A DNA stretch of 64,000 nucleotides from Clostridium sp. CS001 (GTDB lineage Bacteria; Bacillota; Clostridia; Clostridiales; Clostridiaceae), in NCBI RefSeq assembly GCF_020443565.1, contig NZ_JAIZZN010000003.1, positions 1 through 64,000 on the forward strand. The letters are read 5' to 3'. The translations under genes were made by a program, and so were the position numbers. The notes under the pieces were generated by a model that ran no database searches, was not told the DNA's origin, and saw only the letters and a program-made list of their open reading frames with translations. Below are positions 15,041 through 24,891 of the stretch, piece by piece. Position 1 is the first letter of the stretch. Every line of letters starts with the position of its first letter.

Positions 15041-15207
15041 ATTGAGGATTACTAAACATTATGGAACATATATCTATTTAATATATACTTTTCTTGAAGG
15101 AAATTTAATAGTAACGTAGAATTTAATGATTTAGGTTATGAAGAATTAAATAGATATAAAAGAGGCATAGCAAAGGTGATAAGATGTAAAATTAAAGAGG
15201 TGTGAAT

Positions 15208-15729
15208 ATGTTTAATATAGATATTAAGTTTGATGATATAAACATCATAAATGTAGAAAAAGAAGATGTTATTAATATTGAAAATTGGATTAATGGCCAA
15301 CAAGATTTTAATGTGAATGCCCTAAATAATTATGGTATCAAGGAATTCTATGAGAGATACTTGGAATATTACATCAGTGAAGGAGAGTACTTTCTTAAGG
15401 TATTATTCAGTGGTAAACTTATAGGTATTATAAAGGGGAGAATAGAATTTAAAAATCCCAATGAAGTGTGGATTATGTGTTATTTGATAGAATTTAGATT
15501 GTACAGTTGTGAAATTTCTACTAAAATTATTGATGAGTTTTTAAAACATTTATATAAAAATTATGGAATATGTAACTTTTATACTTTTGTTTCAACTAAC
15601 AATCATGGGATGCTAGAGTTTTGGAAAAGTAATAACTTTGATATAAGTAGAATAACAAGTAATTTTTTAGAACTAAATAGTAAAGAAGAGGATATATTAA
15701 TTTTAAAAAAAAGAATACAATGTGAATAA
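15208..15729 (+). CDS. GNAT-like acetyltransferase-fold protein
   Basis: 173 residues from ATG 15208 (AGAGGTG upstream; GTG 15202 is an alternative). The order fits a GNAT fold: an N-terminal motif with IENWINGQQDFN, strand FLKVLFSGKLIGIIKGRIEF, strand VWIMCYLIEFRLYSC, a helix IIDEFLKHLYKNYG and the end strand FYTFVSTNNHGMLEFWKSNNF, where the N-x-x-x-x-x-F-W-x-x-x-x-F pattern is typical. The acetyl-CoA motif R/Q-x-x-G-x-G/A is not clear, so activity is uncertain. Confidence 0.55.
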   Translation: MFNIDIKFDDINIINVEKEDVINIENWINGQQDFNVNALNNYGIKEFYERYLEYYISEGEYFLKVLFSGKLIGIIKGRIEFKNPNEVWIMCYLIEFRLYSCEISTKIIDEFLKHLYKNYGICNFYTFVSTNNHGMLEFWKSNNFDISRITSNFLELNSKEEDILILKKRIQCE

Positions 15730-15795
15730 AAACAAAGTATGGTTACATATATTAATATAGATACGAGGATAGAAAGTAGTAAAATTTAAAATGTA

Positions 15796-15825
15796 TTGAC
15801 ATTTCTTTGGAAAATCATTTATAAT
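15796..15825 (+). promoter_or_regulatory. promoter of the riboswitch-controlled NlpC/P60 gene
   Basis: TTGACA (15796-15801), 18-base spacer, TATAAT (15820-15825), just ahead of the c-di-AMP aptamer. Confidence 0.8.
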
Positions 15826-15827
15826 AA

Positions 15828-15955
15828 AAAAGCTGAGTCCTATTTATTTATAGGTACGGAGGAACCAAGAAAATTGGGGTTAATCTAGAGATAGTAATTA
15901 TTCACTAGTAGGGAGCCTTCATCCCGAACCCGTCAGCTAACTTCGGAAGCTTTAG
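15828..15955 (+). ncRNA. ydaO/yuaA c-di-AMP riboswitch
   Basis: Contains the highly conserved blocks of this class: AGGTACGGAGGAACCA (15852-15867), GGGGTTAATC (15876-15885), and GGGAGCCTTCATCCCGAACC with CGTCAGCTAAC (15911-15941). The closing stem pairs AAAGCT near 15829 with AGCTTT near 15948. The class binds c-di-AMP and normally switches off genes for cell-wall hydrolases and potassium or osmolyte transport. Here it precedes an NlpC/P60 hydrolase, the commonest target. I see no terminator hairpin between aptamer and gene; the 3' strand of the closing stem runs straight into the TAGGAGGG ribosome binding site, which suggests control of translation initiation. Confidence 0.92.
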
Positions 15956-15968
15956 GAGGGTATTAAAT

Positions 15969-16592
15969 ATGAGTATTTTAAAGTTTAATTTGGTTAAGTT
16001 TGTAGTCTTTGTATTAGCAATAGGAGTTTGTACAAGTATAAAAACTCAAGTGGTAAAGGCAGATGTAGCAATTAAAGGTCAAACACAAGTTGTTCTTCGC
16101 TCTGCAACTTTTAAAACAGATAATGTTATAAAAGTCCCAGATAGAAGCGCAGAGAAAAAGCAAAAGGAAGCGGAGAAGAGATTGTCTAGAGGTGAAACTT
16201 CATCAAGCTCTTCAAATTCAGAAGGCAGAAATGATATAATCTCTTATGCATATGATTTTATTGGAAAACCTTATGTATGGGGAGCAGAGGGTCCAAAGTC
16301 TTTTGATTGTTCAGGTTTTACAAAGTATGTTTATAGGGCATTTGGGGTAAGTTTACCACATTATACAGGTTCTCAAATTGGTGAGGGAAGCTCGGTATCA
16401 AGAAAGAATTTAAAACAAGGCGATTTAGTTTTTTTCAATACAGATGGATCATCAGTTTCGCATGTTGGAATTTATGTTGGGGACGGGGAGTTTATACACG
16501 CATCCTCGGGAAGCCACAAAGTTACAGTTAGTAACTTAGGCCAGAGCTATTACAATGCGGCATATGTTGGTGCAAGAAGAATACTTGAATAA
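15969..16592 (+). CDS. secreted NlpC/P60 peptidoglycan endopeptidase
   Basis: Cuts stem peptides (D-gamma-Glu to diamino acid type). Signal peptide at residues 1-31 (FVVFVLAIGV core, VVKADV cleavage region), a Ser/Lys-rich linker (about 55-88), then the NlpC/P60 domain with Cys114 (SFDCSGF), His165 (SHVGIYVG) and His177 (FIHASS) as the catalytic set. No SH3 or LysM domain, so it is short (207 residues). Controlled by the c-di-AMP riboswitch directly upstream, which links wall hydrolysis to the second messenger of osmotic and wall state. Confidence 0.93.
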   Translation: MSILKFNLVKFVVFVLAIGVCTSIKTQVVKADVAIKGQTQVVLRSATFKTDNVIKVPDRSAEKKQKEAEKRLSRGETSSSSSNSEGRNDIISYAYDFIGKPYVWGAEGPKSFDCSGFTKYVYRAFGVSLPHYTGSQIGEGSSVSRKNLKQGDLVFFNTDGSSVSHVGIYVGDGEFIHASSGSHKVTVSNLGQSYYNAAYVGARRILE

Positions 16593-16604
16593 ATATAATT
16601 ATAG

Positions 16605-16632
16605 GTCTGACATTGATTGTCAGACTTTTTTA
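16605..16632 (+). terminator. terminator of the NlpC/P60 gene
   Basis: Perfect 8-bp stem GTCTGACA/TGTCAGAC with loop TTGAT, then TTTTTT. Confidence 0.88.
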
Positions 16633-16798
16633 TTGCGGTAAATATCTAATAACATTATATTTTTTTCTTTTTTTATTCTAAAATCATCTTCTAAGTAATA
16701 ATATTCTAAATAAGGCAAATGAAAATAAATACACGAATATATTGATTTGTTATTTATTTAAAGGGGCCCAAAGATTTATTAAGTTGGGGGATGTTAAT

Positions 16799-17536
16799 GT
16801 GAGGTATACTAGGTATAATTATAAACCACAAAGGAAAAACAATAATTTTATGATTGTCATTGTACTAACCTTAATAGCGGCAATTACCCTAGGTACGATT
16901 TTTTCCAGATTATTGCCTAAAAATAGTGAGCCTAATAACAGTAAACAAGGTAAAACTACTAACAGTGATTTAGGAAAAGATGGCGAAATAAATAAAGGGA
17001 ATGTAGATGTTTCTAAGGTGATTTCTGAAAGCCAAACTAAAGATTATATAGCGATTCAATGCGGTGCATATACTAAGAAAGAAAACGCTTTAGTTTTGAA
17101 AAATAAGTTAATTAAGATTGGCACTCCATTTATTATTGAAGAAGATAACCTGAATAAAGTTTTGCTTGGTATTTACCCCATGGACAGTGTAGATGGTGTT
17201 ATGAAGCAGCTTAATGAAGATAAAATAGATTATGTAAAAGTTAAACTCCAGCTGAATTCTAAGGATAAGGCTGATGCACAAACAAGTGAAATGATAAGTG
17301 CAGATATTAAAATATTAAATAAACTCTCGGAAAAAGACACTAAATCAGTTCAAACTATAGAATTTAAAAAATGGTTAAGTTCTTTAGAAACTTTGGTGGA
17401 GGATAATGTAGGATATAAGGATATGAATGAGATAAAGTTATATTTAAATGCTCTGCCGGAAGAATTGAAAAGGGAGAAAGCGGAGCAGGAGTATGTGTAT
17501 GTTTATAAATTCATAAAAAAAATAATAAATGGATAA
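16799..17536 (+). CDS. SPOR-domain membrane protein
   Basis: 246 residues from GTG 16799, chosen because GGGGGATG precedes it; an upstream in-frame extension to 16742 has no ribosome binding site. Short basic cytoplasmic tail (RYTRYNYKPQRKNN), one membrane helix (FMIVIVLTLIAAITLGTIF), a linker, then a SPOR domain (DYIAIQCGAYTKKENALVL to about KVKLQL), which in known proteins binds denuded glycan at the septum. The C-terminal 80 residues are helical and unassigned. It opens the shape and division region upstream of maf-radC-mre. Confidence 0.82.
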   Translation: MRYTRYNYKPQRKNNNFMIVIVLTLIAAITLGTIFSRLLPKNSEPNNSKQGKTTNSDLGKDGEINKGNVDVSKVISESQTKDYIAIQCGAYTKKENALVLKNKLIKIGTPFIIEEDNLNKVLLGIYPMDSVDGVMKQLNEDKIDYVKVKLQLNSKDKADAQTSEMISADIKILNKLSEKDTKSVQTIEFKKWLSSLETLVEDNVGYKDMNEIKLYLNALPEELKREKAEQEYVYVYKFIKKIING

Positions 17537-17554
17537 TAATAGAATAAGTCTTTA

Positions 17555-17593
17555 AAATACAAATAGAGTATTTAAATCTATTTGTATTTTTTT
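17555..17593 (+). terminator. terminator of the SPOR gene
   Basis: AAATACAAATAGA pairs with TCTATTTGTATTT around GTATTTAAA, followed by TTTTTT. Confidence 0.85.
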
Positions 17594-17732
17594 AGTTGGA
17601 TGTTATTAGAAATCATTGCTAATCAATGAGTTTCAATTATAAACTTTCCTTTAATAATCCTTTATGCACTTGTTTATGAATTTATTAAATGTTAAAATGT
17701 ATAAGATACATAAGTAAAGTGGGGGATAAAAT

Positions 17733-17993
17733 TTGAAAAATGCAGAAAAAAGAAATCAATATTTTATTTTTTTTATTCTGATAGGTGCTATTTCTGGAAG
17801 TTTCATAGGGGAATTATTGGGCAATAATATAAATGCACTTAAATTTTTAAGCAGTACATACACTATTGGCATGAGAAATCCTATGCTTATAGATTTAAAA
17901 GTATTAGCTGTAAATTTTGGCATAAATTTTAATATTAATATTATGTCTATGGTAGGCGTTGTTTTGGCAATAATATTATATAGAAAATATTAG
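17733..17993 (+). CDS. DUF4321 small membrane protein
   Basis: 86 residues with TTG start after GGGGGAT. Two hydrophobic segments ([20 protein letters not shown] and [17 protein letters not shown]) flank a short loop with [12 protein letters not shown], the pattern of DUF4321 proteins, which are encoded next to maf in many clostridia. Function unknown. It is 10 bases before maf and is probably the first gene of the maf-radC-mreBCD-pbp2 operon. Confidence 0.8.
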   Translation: MKNAEKRNQYFIFFILIGAISGSFIGELLGNNINALKFLSSTYTIGMRNPMLIDLKVLAVNFGINFNINIMSMVGVVLAIILYRKY

Positions 17994-18003
17994 GAGTGAT
18001 CAA

Positions 18004-18579
18004 GTGAATATTATTTTAGCTTCTGCGTCTTTACGTAGGGCAGAACTTTTAAAAAAGGTAACTGATAATTTCAAGATAGTGGTAAGTAACTTTGAAGAAA
18101 GTGACATACCATTCAATGGTAATTGCGGGGACTATGTTATGGCACTGGCAAGAGGAAAGGCTATGGATATTTGTAGTGGTATCAAAAAACCATCTGTCAT
18201 AATAGGATGTGATACTGTAGTATACCTTAATGGAAAGGTACTTGGCAAACCTAAAGATAGTATGGAGGCTTTCCAAATGCTTAGTGATTTAAGTGGAAAT
18301 ACACATGAGGTATATACAGGAATTGCAGTAATAAACACTGAAACTCAAGATATTATTACTGAATATGTTCGTACAGAAGTAAAATTTTCGAAGCTCACAG
18401 AGGAACAAATAAACAAGTACATTGAAACAGGAGAATCATTCGATAAAGCAGGAGCTTATGGAATACAAGGAGGGGCGTCTTTATTTGTGGAGGAAATAAA
18501 GGGGTGCTATTATAATGTTGTTGGGCTACCTGTAAATAAGTTATCATTTATGTTAAGGGAGATGGGGGTCAATCTATAA
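18004..18579 (+). CDS. maf: Maf family nucleoside triphosphate pyrophosphatase
   Basis: House-cleaning pyrophosphatase acting on dTTP/UTP or modified nucleotides, and linked to septum formation. Conserved blocks: [13 protein letters not shown] at the N-terminus, [18 protein letters not shown] with the catalytic Asp, [10 protein letters not shown], and [10 protein letters not shown] near residue 155. 191 residues, standard length, GTG start with GGAGTGATC upstream. In an operon with radC and mreBCD as in Bacillus and clostridia. Confidence 0.95.
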   Translation: MNIILASASLRRAELLKKVTDNFKIVVSNFEESDIPFNGNCGDYVMALARGKAMDICSGIKKPSVIIGCDTVVYLNGKVLGKPKDSMEAFQMLSDLSGNTHEVYTGIAVINTETQDIITEYVRTEVKFSKLTEEQINKYIETGESFDKAGAYGIQGGASLFVEEIKGCYYNVVGLPVNKLSFMLREMGVNL

Positions 18580-18591
18580 AGGAGTTGTTTT

Positions 18592-19278
18592 ATGGGTATG
18601 ACTTATAAAATTATGGATTTGCCTCAAAATGAAAGACCAAGGGAAAAATTGTTAAGATACGGTGCTGAAACTTTGTCTAACAATGAACTACTAGCTATTA
18701 TACTTAGAACCGGATCAAAACAGGAGAATATTATAAATCTTTGTGGTAGAATAATTTCAGAATGTGGTGGACTAAATGGGCTTTTAAATTCCAGTGCAGA
18801 AGAATTTACGAAGATAAAGGGAATTGGAAGTGCTAAAGCAACACAACTTCTAGCTATTATAGAGATTTCAAAAAGGCTTAGAAGTTTTAAATCAGGAGAA
18901 GATTATAAAATTACTTCGCCAAAAGATATCGCGCAGTATCTTATGGAGGAAATGAGATACTTAAAAAAAGAATATCTTAAACTAATCATGCTAAACACAA
19001 AGAACGTCATTATAAGCATAAAAGATATCTCAATTGGAAACTTAAATAGTTCAATAGTTCATCCAAGAGAAGTTTTTTATGAAGCCATTAAAAAGTGTAG
19101 TGCTTCTGTAGTTATTTGTCACAATCATCCATCAGGAGATCCTACTCCAAGCAAGGAAGACATAAACATCACTACAAGGCTTAAAGAATGCGGTAAATTA
19201 TTAGGCATAGAAGTGCTTGATCATGTAATTATTGGTAATGGAACTTATGTGAGTTTAAAAGAAAAGGGAATGCTTTAG
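18592..19278 (+). CDS. radC: RadC family JAB1/MPN-domain protein
   Basis: 228 residues. N-terminal helix-hairpin-helix region ([35 protein letters not shown]) and C-terminal RadC metalloprotease-like domain with the JAMM motif [14 protein letters not shown]. Despite the name a DNA-repair role is not established for the family. ATG 18592 is 7-8 bases after AAGGAG. Positioned between maf and mreB, the usual clostridial order. Confidence 0.95.
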   Translation: MGMTYKIMDLPQNERPREKLLRYGAETLSNNELLAIILRTGSKQENIINLCGRIISECGGLNGLLNSSAEEFTKIKGIGSAKATQLLAIIEISKRLRSFKSGEDYKITSPKDIAQYLMEEMRYLKKEYLKLIMLNTKNVIISIKDISIGNLNSSIVHPREVFYEAIKKCSASVVICHNHPSGDPTPSKEDINITTRLKECGKLLGIEVLDHVIIGNGTYVSLKEKGML

Positions 19279-19298
19279 ATACGAAAGGAGAAATTATA

Positions 19299-20306
19299 AT
19301 GGGAATATTTGGAATGTCTCGTGATATGGGAATAGATTTAGGAACAGCAAATACATTAGTTTACTTGAAGGGGAAAGGTATTGTACTGAGGGAGCCTTCT
19401 GTTGTAGCAGTAAATAGAAATACAAATAAGGTTTTAGCAGTTGGTAATGAAGCTAAAGAGATGATAGGTAGAACACCAGGTAACATTGTTGCTATTAGAC
19501 CAATGAAAGATGGAGCAATTGCAGATTTTGATATTACGGAAAAAATGCTTAGGCACTTTATAAATAAAGTTACTTCCAAAGGATTTACAAGTCCAAGAGT
19601 TGTAGTTGGATTCCCATCTGGAGTAACTGAAGTTGAAAAGAGAGCAATAGAAGAAGCGACTAAGAGGGCAGGTGCAAGAGAAGCTTATTTAATGGAAGAA
19701 CCAATGGCAGCAGCTATTGGAGCTGGACTTCCTGTAAATGAACCAACTGGTAGTATGATAGTAGATATTGGTGGAGGAACCACTGAGGTGGCTATAATCT
19801 CATTAGGTGGGATTGTAACAAGCAAGTCTTTAAGGGTTGCAGGAGATGAATTAGATCAATCTATAATAGCATTCATTAAGAAGCAGTATAATCTGATGAT
19901 AGGAGAGAGAACTGCAGAAAACATTAAAATGGAGCTTGGGTCAGCATTTATATTAGAAGATGATGACATGAGCATGGAGATAAGAGGAAGAGATTTAATA
20001 TCAGGATTACCAAAAATTATAGAAATAACACAAAAGGAAATAAGAGAAGCATTAAGTGAACCAATCCAATCAATAATAGAGGCAATTATAACAACCTTAG
20101 AGAAAACACCACCAGAGCTTGCATCCGATATAATGGACAAAGGAATCATGCTAACTGGCGGAGGAGCATTAATAAAAGGAATAGATGCACTTATAAATCG
20201 TGAAACACACATGCCTGTACACATAGCTGAAAACCCACTTGATTGTGTTGCTATAGGGGCAGGAAAAGCTCTCGACAATATAGATGTTATGAGTAAAAGA
20301 AGATAA
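19299..20306 (+). CDS. mreB: rod shape-determining protein MreB
   Basis: Bacterial actin that forms membrane-associated filaments guiding lateral wall synthesis. Actin/Hsp70 phosphate motifs are clear: [13 protein letters not shown] near the N-terminus, [18 protein letters not shown] in the middle, and [13 protein letters not shown] near the C-terminus. The N-terminal MGIFGMSRD is a short amphipathic membrane-targeting segment. 335 residues, full length, with AAAGGAG upstream. First of mreBCD, 2 bases before mreC. Confidence 0.98.
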   Translation: MGIFGMSRDMGIDLGTANTLVYLKGKGIVLREPSVVAVNRNTNKVLAVGNEAKEMIGRTPGNIVAIRPMKDGAIADFDITEKMLRHFINKVTSKGFTSPRVVVGFPSGVTEVEKRAIEEATKRAGAREAYLMEEPMAAAIGAGLPVNEPTGSMIVDIGGGTTEVAIISLGGIVTSKSLRVAGDELDQSIIAFIKKQYNLMIGERTAENIKMELGSAFILEDDDMSMEIRGRDLISGLPKIIEITQKEIREALSEPIQSIIEAIITTLEKTPPELASDIMDKGIMLTGGGALIKGIDALINRETHMPVHIAENPLDCVAIGAGKALDNIDVMSKRR

Positions 20307-20308
20307 AA

Positions 20309-21154
20309 ATGAAATTTGTAAAAAATAAACTGGCAGTAGTTATTATAATACTGTCAGTTACGTTTTTATCTTTAATAGCCTATAGTGCAAATAGGGAAAA
20401 GATGTCTATAGTGGAGAATGGTGTGGGTGTAACGATAAATTCAGTACAGGGTGTATTTTATAAGGGGTTTTATAAAATAAGAGATTCTTTTAAATTTATA
20501 ACAAATTTTTCAAACGTCAAAAAAGAAAATGAAGAACTTAGAAAAACTAACATTGAATTTCAAGGAAAGGCTTTAGAATATAATAATCTAGAGCAAGAAA
20601 ATGAAAGATTAAGAGGTATGCTTAATTTTTCAAAAGAAAGAAACGAATACAACTATGTAGGTGCTGATATAATTGGAGTAAGCGGAAATAATTTTTTAGA
20701 TGGCTTTATAATAAATAAGGGTGAAAATAAAGGCATAAAAAAAAGAATGATAGCTATGACTGGAGAAGGATTGGTAGGCCAAGTTACTTCTGTAGGGAAT
20801 AATTGGGCAATAGTGCAATGCTTATCTAATGAAAATATCGCAGTAGCAGCGCTTGTTCAAAACACAAGTGAAAATAATGGTATTGTTAAGGGATATAAGG
20901 ATGAGAATAATAAGTTGCTTGCAGAAATACAGAGGCTTTCTTTGGATTCGCTTATAAAAAAAGATAATGTAATAGTAACATCTGGACTTGGTGGAATATA
21001 CCCTTCAGGAATTAGGATAGGTAAGGTTTTAAGTGTTCATGAGGATAAAGGTGAGGTAATGAAAAGTGCTATAATAGAACCATACGTTAACTTTTCCAAG
21101 ATTGAAGAAGTATTTATTGTTGTGCCAAAAGAAAATAGAGAAATAAAATATTAG
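20309..21154 (+). CDS. mreC: rod shape-determining protein MreC
   Basis: Bitopic elongasome scaffold: one N-terminal membrane helix (LAVVIIILSVTFLSLIAYS), a coiled coil (about 65-105, KKENEELRKTNIEFQGKALE and EQENERLRGML) and a beta-barrel periplasm-side domain with VSGNNFLDGFIINKG, GLVGQVTSVG and TSGLGGIYPSGIRIGKV. 281 residues, normal length. Works with MreD, RodA and PBP2 encoded around it. Confidence 0.96.
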   Translation: MKFVKNKLAVVIIILSVTFLSLIAYSANREKMSIVENGVGVTINSVQGVFYKGFYKIRDSFKFITNFSNVKKENEELRKTNIEFQGKALEYNNLEQENERLRGMLNFSKERNEYNYVGADIIGVSGNNFLDGFIINKGENKGIKKRMIAMTGEGLVGQVTSVGNNWAIVQCLSNENIAVAALVQNTSENNGIVKGYKDENNKLLAEIQRLSLDSLIKKDNVIVTSGLGGIYPSGIRIGKVLSVHEDKGEVMKSAIIEPYVNFSKIEEVFIVVPKENREIKY

Positions 21155-21164
21155 GGGTTGTATT

Positions 21165-21656
21165 ATGAAAAGGATATTAACGGTAGTATTTTTATGTATT
21201 CTATTTCTAATATTAGATAACACTTTAATGCCTTTACTTAGTGTAAATGGCGCATGGCCGAGTCTAATATTTACATTTGCACTGTGCTATTCCATTGTTA
21301 GTTCTCCTAAAGATGCACTGATAATAGGAGTTTTTACTGGAGCGCTTCAGGATATATATTTTTTGAATGGATTGGGAACTAACATGTTTACAAATATGCT
21401 TATGTGTCTTGTAGCTGCAAAGATAGGTAAAAGCATATTCATTGAAAGATCATTCTTGCCAGTAATATCCTCTTTTGTGTTGAGCTTAACAAAAGGATTA
21501 ATAGTGTTTTCTATATTGTTTTTGATGAAACAATATACACAAATGACTACAATATTATATCAGGCAATATATAATTTTGTAATTTCTATATTTATGTATA
21601 AATTTACATATTGGCTTTCTCAAAAGACATATATGATTAAGGAGTGGAAATTTTAG
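21165..21656 (+). CDS. mreD: rod shape-determining protein MreD
   Basis: Small polytopic membrane protein (163 residues, about five hydrophobic helices) with conserved SVNGAWPSLIF-like and GVFTGALQDIYFL segments. Completes the mreBCD set. Followed by one copy of the dispersed 33-bp repeat (21667-21699) and then PBP2. Confidence 0.93.
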   Translation: MKRILTVVFLCILFLILDNTLMPLLSVNGAWPSLIFTFALCYSIVSSPKDALIIGVFTGALQDIYFLNGLGTNMFTNMLMCLVAAKIGKSIFIERSFLPVISSFVLSLTKGLIVFSILFLMKQYTQMTTILYQAIYNFVISIFMYKFTYWLSQKTYMIKEWKF

Positions 21657-21666
21657 CATGATATAT

Positions 21667-21699
21667 GTTAATATTGCAGCATCGCAGATGATGATTTAA
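21667..21699 (+). repeat. dispersed 33-bp hairpin repeat, copy 1
   Basis: GTTAATATTGCAGC-ATCGCAGATG-ATGATTTAA, ten bases after the mreD stop. Compared with the other copies, both arms of the inner hairpin change together (CACC/GGTG becomes CATC/GATG), so the pairing is kept. Confidence 0.8.
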
Positions 21700-21724
21700 T
21701 AATTTTTAATAGGTTGGTGAAATA

Positions 21725-24607
21725 ATGAGCAAAAAAAATAAAAACAAACATGAATTTTCTAGGTTTAATGTCTTGGTTATAATTATGTTAATAACTTTTT
21801 CTGCTATTATTTCAAGATTGGTGAATATACAGGTAGTCAATGGAGAGATATATAGAGAAACTGCAAATCAAAAAAATCACAAGATGATATCAACAACAGC
21901 TCCAAGAGGAGAGATAATTGATAGAAATGGTTCAATACTGGCTACGAGTCTTCAAAGTTATATATTAATATTTACTAAAACACAAGAGAGCGAAGAAAGT
22001 TTCTTCCCAACCATGGACAATGTGTTTAAGATTCTTGATAACAACAAGGAAGTTCAAGTAGATGAATTTTTGCTTAAAGTAAAAGATAGTAAAGATAAAA
22101 AAACTGCGGAGTATAGTTTTGATTTTAAAACCCAAGATAAGTCAACACAAGACTGGACTGAACTTAGATTTAAAAAAGATAGAGGCTTTGATGATATAGT
22201 TATTAGAAAGCTTTATCAAGGTAAAAAGAGGGATGATTTAAATGCTGAGCAACTTAAAAAAGTTGATGAAGAGCTTTTTAAAATTACTCCGGAGCAAGTG
22301 TTTAATGAGCTAATAAAGCAGTATGGGATGGAAAAGATTATAGGTTCTAAGAGTAAAGAAGAATTAAGACGGTATATGTTAGTTAAGGACACTTTAAAGA
22401 TGCAGAGTTTTTCTGGGTATAAGCCGGTAGTTATAGCTAATAATTTAACTAAAGATACTTCATTTATTTTTGAACAAATGCAACCTGAGATTCCAGGTAT
22501 TAGTGTTATAACTCAGCCTATTAGATACTACCCTAACAATGAGTTAGGTTCAGCTTTTTTAGGCTATATTTCAAAGATAAATCCTTGGGACACAGATAAG
22601 TATGAAGAAAAAGGATATGACATAAGTACAGATTATATAGGAGCATCAGGGCTTGAGGCTACGTTTGAGGATGTTTTAAGTGGAACTAAGGGACAAGAAA
22701 GTATTGCAGTTAATAAGCAAGGGCGTAAAATTAAAACACTAGGTGAGATTGAAACCTATCCTGGCCAAACTCTGCAACTTAATATTGATAAAAATATGCA
22801 ATATGCTGCAGAACAGTCTTTAGATGCTGTTATGCTCAAGCTGCAAAAACAAGGAGTAAAAGAAGATGTAGATACCACAAATGCAAATAGAGGCGCAGTC
22901 GTGGTACTTGACGTTAATTCTGGTAAAGTATTAGCATTAGCTAGCAGACCTGGTTATGACCCTAACATGTTTGCTGTATCTGGGAGATTAACTAGTCAAT
23001 TGAATGACTTATATTTGAATCCAGATATAGGGAAGATGGGACTAGAATTTATCCAAAAGAGAGGGCTTGCAGATATTAAAGGCATATTAACTGATAAGGA
23101 TATGGCAGAAAAATCTAAAGAAGAAAGAACAAATATATTACTTAATTATATGTTCCCCATTGATAAAAGTATAGCAGGTAACTCTAAAACTAGGAAGGAT
23201 AATAACGATATTTTCCCTAAGGCAACTTTCAATTATGCAACTAAATCATTAATACCTCCGGGTTCTACATTTAAGCCAGTTACGGCTATAGCAGGACTTG
23301 AAGAAGGTGTTATAGATGAGTTTACTACAGTAGATGATAATGGACCTTATAATAAGAGGTATTCTACATGGACTGGAGCCTGTTGGAAATATAATACACA
23401 AGGTTATGGACATGGGCTCGTAGATCTTAGAATGGCAATGAGAGAATCTTGTAATTATTACTTTTATGATGTAGCTGATAGACTTTTTGCAAATGCCGGT
23501 GAGAACAAAAACGGGTTAAATTTACTTGCAAAGTATGCATGGAAATTTGGACTTGGAATAGAACCTAATAGTAATAAAAATCCATCAACAGGTATAGAGA
23601 TACCAGAAAATTTTGGTCAGGTATATAATTATGAATCTAGTAAGGAAATATTAGCTAATGTTCATATAAGCAATTTAGTAGAACTTTTACAACAAGGAAA
23701 AAATGATATAGGAGATAAATACAAACCTATTGATATTGTACTGCAAAAGGAAAATGGAACTAAAAGTGAAATTGAGGAAATTAAAAAAGTAAATGAAAAA
23801 AAACGTAAACTTCTTGATGTCATTAAGGCAGAAATAAAAAAAGAAGAGAAAAGTACTGATAGTTCAATTGTGGGAACTATGCAGCTTGTGATAAAGGAAA
23901 TCATTGAATCATCGCAAGGCTTAAAAAATAATAACTATACAGCTAAAGATATCAGAGCCATGGCTGAAACTATAAATGCAACAATAACAAATGCTAGCAC
24001 TGAAATTAAATCTGCTGCTAATGAATATAATGCATCTATAGGACAGGGGTTTAATGCTTTTACACCGTTGCAGCTTGCAAATTACGTATCTACCATGGTG
24101 AATGGTGGGAATAGATACGAACTCCATTTAGTTGATAAATTTTTGGACTTAGATGGAAATGTAATTAAAGAAACTAAGCCTGTAGTTTTAGAAAAGACTG
24201 GAATAAGTGCTAAAACTATTGATTTAATTAAAGAAGGTATGCTAGAAGTTACTAGTGATCCTAAAGGTACAGCATATTCTACTTTTGGAGGATTCCCTAT
24301 AACAAATGGTGGAAAAACAGGTTCAGCTACTTATAATGACACTGTTCAATCTGCACTGGGAAGAACATCTTTTGGATATTATATTGGATTTGCACCCTAT
24401 GATAAACCGGAAATAGCTGTTTGTGCAGTGGTTTTCGATGGAGGTCACGGAGGGTGGGTTGCACCAGTTGCAAAATCAGTTTATGAGCAGTATTTTAAAG
24501 CAGAATTACTAAAAATAAATCCTAATTATCAATTTATGGTTGATCCAGAAAAGAAAATTAGTAATATTGATTTAAGTAATACTACAAATGTAAGTGGTCA
24601 CGATTAG
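21725..24607 (+). CDS. mrdA: penicillin-binding protein 2 (elongasome transpeptidase)
   Basis: Class B PBP that cross-links peptidoglycan during elongation, partner of RodA. One N-terminal membrane anchor (VLVIIMLITFSAIISRLVN), PBP dimer domain with TTAPRGEIIDRNG, then the transpeptidase domain: PPGSTFKPVTA (SxxK near residue 514), ESCNYYF (SxN near 575), GGKTGSATYND (KTG near 863). At 960 residues it is longer than E. coli PBP2; extra sequence lies before the SxxK box (about 425-500) and between SxN and KTG (about 640-760), as in other clostridia. Last gene of the mre operon. Confidence 0.95.
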   Translation: MSKKNKNKHEFSRFNVLVIIMLITFSAIISRLVNIQVVNGEIYRETANQKNHKMISTTAPRGEIIDRNGSILATSLQSYILIFTKTQESEESFFPTMDNVFKILDNNKEVQVDEFLLKVKDSKDKKTAEYSFDFKTQDKSTQDWTELRFKKDRGFDDIVIRKLYQGKKRDDLNAEQLKKVDEELFKITPEQVFNELIKQYGMEKIIGSKSKEELRRYMLVKDTLKMQSFSGYKPVVIANNLTKDTSFIFEQMQPEIPGISVITQPIRYYPNNELGSAFLGYISKINPWDTDKYEEKGYDISTDYIGASGLEATFEDVLSGTKGQESIAVNKQGRKIKTLGEIETYPGQTLQLNIDKNMQYAAEQSLDAVMLKLQKQGVKEDVDTTNANRGAVVVLDVNSGKVLALASRPGYDPNMFAVSGRLTSQLNDLYLNPDIGKMGLEFIQKRGLADIKGILTDKDMAEKSKEERTNILLNYMFPIDKSIAGNSKTRKDNNDIFPKATFNYATKSLIPPGSTFKPVTAIAGLEEGVIDEFTTVDDNGPYNKRYSTWTGACWKYNTQGYGHGLVDLRMAMRESCNYYFYDVADRLFANAGENKNGLNLLAKYAWKFGLGIEPNSNKNPSTGIEIPENFGQVYNYESSKEILANVHISNLVELLQQGKNDIGDKYKPIDIVLQKENGTKSEIEEIKKVNEKKRKLLDVIKAEIKKEEKSTDSSIVGTMQLVIKEIIESSQGLKNNNYTAKDIRAMAETINATITNASTEIKSAANEYNASIGQGFNAFTPLQLANYVSTMVNGGNRYELHLVDKFLDLDGNVIKETKPVVLEKTGISAKTIDLIKEGMLEVTSDPKGTAYSTFGGFPITNGGKTGSATYNDTVQSALGRTSFGYYIGFAPYDKPEIAVCAVVFDGGHGGWVAPVAKSVYEQYFKAELLKINPNYQFMVDPEKKISNIDLSNTTNVSGHD

Positions 24608-24620
24608 TAAAAGGTTTAAG

Positions 24621-24657
24621 TAAACTCTGACAAATATATTTGTTAGAGTTTATTTTA
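24621..24657 (+). terminator. terminator of the mre-pbp2 operon
   Basis: AAACTCTGACAAA pairs with TTTGTTAGAGTTT around TATA, followed by ATTTTATT. Confidence 0.8.
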
Positions 24658-24891
24658 TTATTAGTATACTTTTACAATATAGAGCTACACCCTAAATTAT
24701 AAAAGTATAAGTATAAAATAAAAAAATATATTTATATTGAAATTAAGCAGGAATTTACTGATAATATGTTGAAATAGTAGTTTAGGCATATTAATGTTTG
24801 TTTTTATGTGTCTTAGGTTCAATAATGGAGCAATAAGCAAAAATAACTAATAATTGCTTTTCAACCAGAGGAGAGCTAGGAGGTTAAAATC

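Noticed and set aside
15105-15207. Possible gene remnant reading NVEFNDLGYEELNRYKRGIA before the GNAT-like gene
   Set aside because: Composition looks coding, but there is no start codon in frame and only about 35 codons are open; too little to call a pseudogene.
19856-20278. 140-codon minus-strand frame inside mreB
   Set aside because: Antisense shadow of a well-conserved gene.
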